Origin: Streptomyces atratus
Lineage (GTDB): Bacteria; Actinomycetota; Actinomycetes; Streptomycetales; Streptomycetaceae
Length of the DNA: 64,000 nt
Assembly: GCF_014648655.1 (NCBI RefSeq)
Contig: NZ_BMRN01000003.1
Span: 266,335 to 330,334, forward strand
Direction of reading: 5' to 3'
Shown here in pieces: positions 63,660-64,000 of this stretch. How positions within the stretch are numbered: position 1 is the stretch's first letter; each line of letters starts with the position of its first letter. Under the pieces are notes generated by a model. The model was not told where the DNA came from and searched no databases. It was given only the letters and a program-made list of their open reading frames with translations. The position numbers and the translations under genes are program-made.

Positions 63660-64000
63660 ATGACTTCCGGCGCACCCGCTCATAACGCTTCGGTGCACAA
63701 CTACGGACGCGGCGGCACGGATGACGCGGCTCCGAGGCACCATGGTCCGATGCGCGACGACGAGACGACGGTGATCGGTGCACTGGTGCACCGTGCTGTC
63801 GAGGGCGACGCGCAGGCCACCCATGATCTGCTGGCCCATGTCCACCCCCTCGCGCTGCGCTACTGCAGGTCCCGGCTGAACCGGCTGCCCGGTGATGCTC
63901 GCCACTTCGTGGAGGACCTGGCGCAGGAGGTCTGTGTCGCGGTGCTGATGGCGCTGCCGCGCTACAAGGACACCGGCAGACCCTTCGAAGCCTTTGTCTT
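63660..64000 (+). CDS. shbA: ShbA-like sigma factor (5' part)
   Basis: The first 113 codons of a sigma factor cut by the window end. It begins MTSGAPAHNASVHNYGRGGT and reaches sigma region 2 (LALRYCRSRLNRLPGDARHF, then VEDLAQEVCVAVLMALPRYK). An in-frame ATG at 63750 is an alternative. Its place after bldM matches, from memory, the shbA position in Streptomyces; ShbA directs transcription of the principal sigma gene hrdB. The name rests on position and the visible half only. Confidence 0.85.
   Translation, partial: MTSGAPAHNASVHNYGRGGTDDAAPRHHGPMRDDETTVIGALVHRAVEGDAQATHDLLAHVHPLALRYCRSRLNRLPGDARHFVEDLAQEVCVAVLMALPRYKDTGRPFEAFV

Overview
The window is chromosomal DNA of a Streptomyces (or very close relative). 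Its GC content is very high, with G/C at almost every third codon position. GTG starts and stop/start overlaps are common. It carries the sporulation regulators WhiD and BldM and the start of the sigma factor ShbA, in the order I remember from the S. coelicolor core chromosome. It does not match my memory of S. coelicolor exactly, because an rpsD gene sits between rpsK and rpoA and several accessory blocks interrupt the core order.

Layout. (1) 1-11020: end of the spc and all of the alpha ribosomal operon: rpsH(partial)-rplF-rplR-rpsE-rpmD-rplO, secY-adk, map, infA-rpmJ-rpsM-rpsK-rpsD-rpoA-rplQ, truA. Strong hairpins divide it at rplO|secY and adk|map. A 158-bp tandem repeat that begins inside the map 3' end fills the map-infA gap. 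(2) 11136-14663: a membrane-anchored hypothetical protein, an ABC-F ATPase and a PD-(D/E)XK (Rpn-like) protein. (3) 14744-19657: rplM-rpsI, glmM, a DUF389 membrane protein and coaA. (4) 19658-29205: accessory block with an ECF sigma/CU044_5270 operon, a secreted S33-type hydrolase, a HTH protein, a WhiJ/AbaA-type trio (ATPase, XRE-DUF5753, DUF397), an isochorismatase-like hydrolase, an MFS exporter and a broken LysR gene. (5) 29375-40054: core cell-wall and tRNA-modification genes: glmS, acpS, nnrD, DUF488, alr, a hydrolase, tsaE, a catalytically degenerate L,D-transpeptidase-like protein, tsaB, rimI, tsaD. (6) 40051-49858: accessory genes, including a TetR/MFS pair with a palindromic operator, an ECF42-type sigma factor with its DGPF (YCII) and VOC partners, two methyltransferases, small membrane proteins and a polysaccharide deacetylase. 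(7) 49998-52269: groES-groEL1 with two CIRCE operators. (8) 52366-59535: a sugar ABC-transporter operon with a hydroxyacid dehydrogenase, a DeoR/LacI-type regulator and a divergent secreted beta-helix protein. TGATCGAA sites near both promoters suggest one regulon. (9) 59541-64000: SDR, MOSC, LysR, then whiD, bldM (with a close match to the sigma-BldN promoter) and the start of shbA.

The core genes link translation (ribosomal proteins, initiation factor 1, t6A synthesis by TsaB/D/E, RimI), protein export (SecY), RNA polymerase (RpoA), cell-wall precursor supply (GlmM, GlmS, Alr), CoA/ACP supply (CoaA, AcpS) and development (WhiD, BldM, ShbA). The accessory genes are mostly small regulator/effector modules.

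I found no single wholly new multi-gene system. The best leads are the beta-helix/ABC regulon with shared TGATCGAA sites, the long AT-rich inverted repeat upstream of whiD, the map-derived tandem repeat, the cysteine-rich S4 in the alpha operon, a catalytically dead L,D-transpeptidase fold among t6A genes, and a 17-bp repeat that drives two convergent genes into each other. No rRNA, tRNA, CRISPR array or transposase gene was seen.
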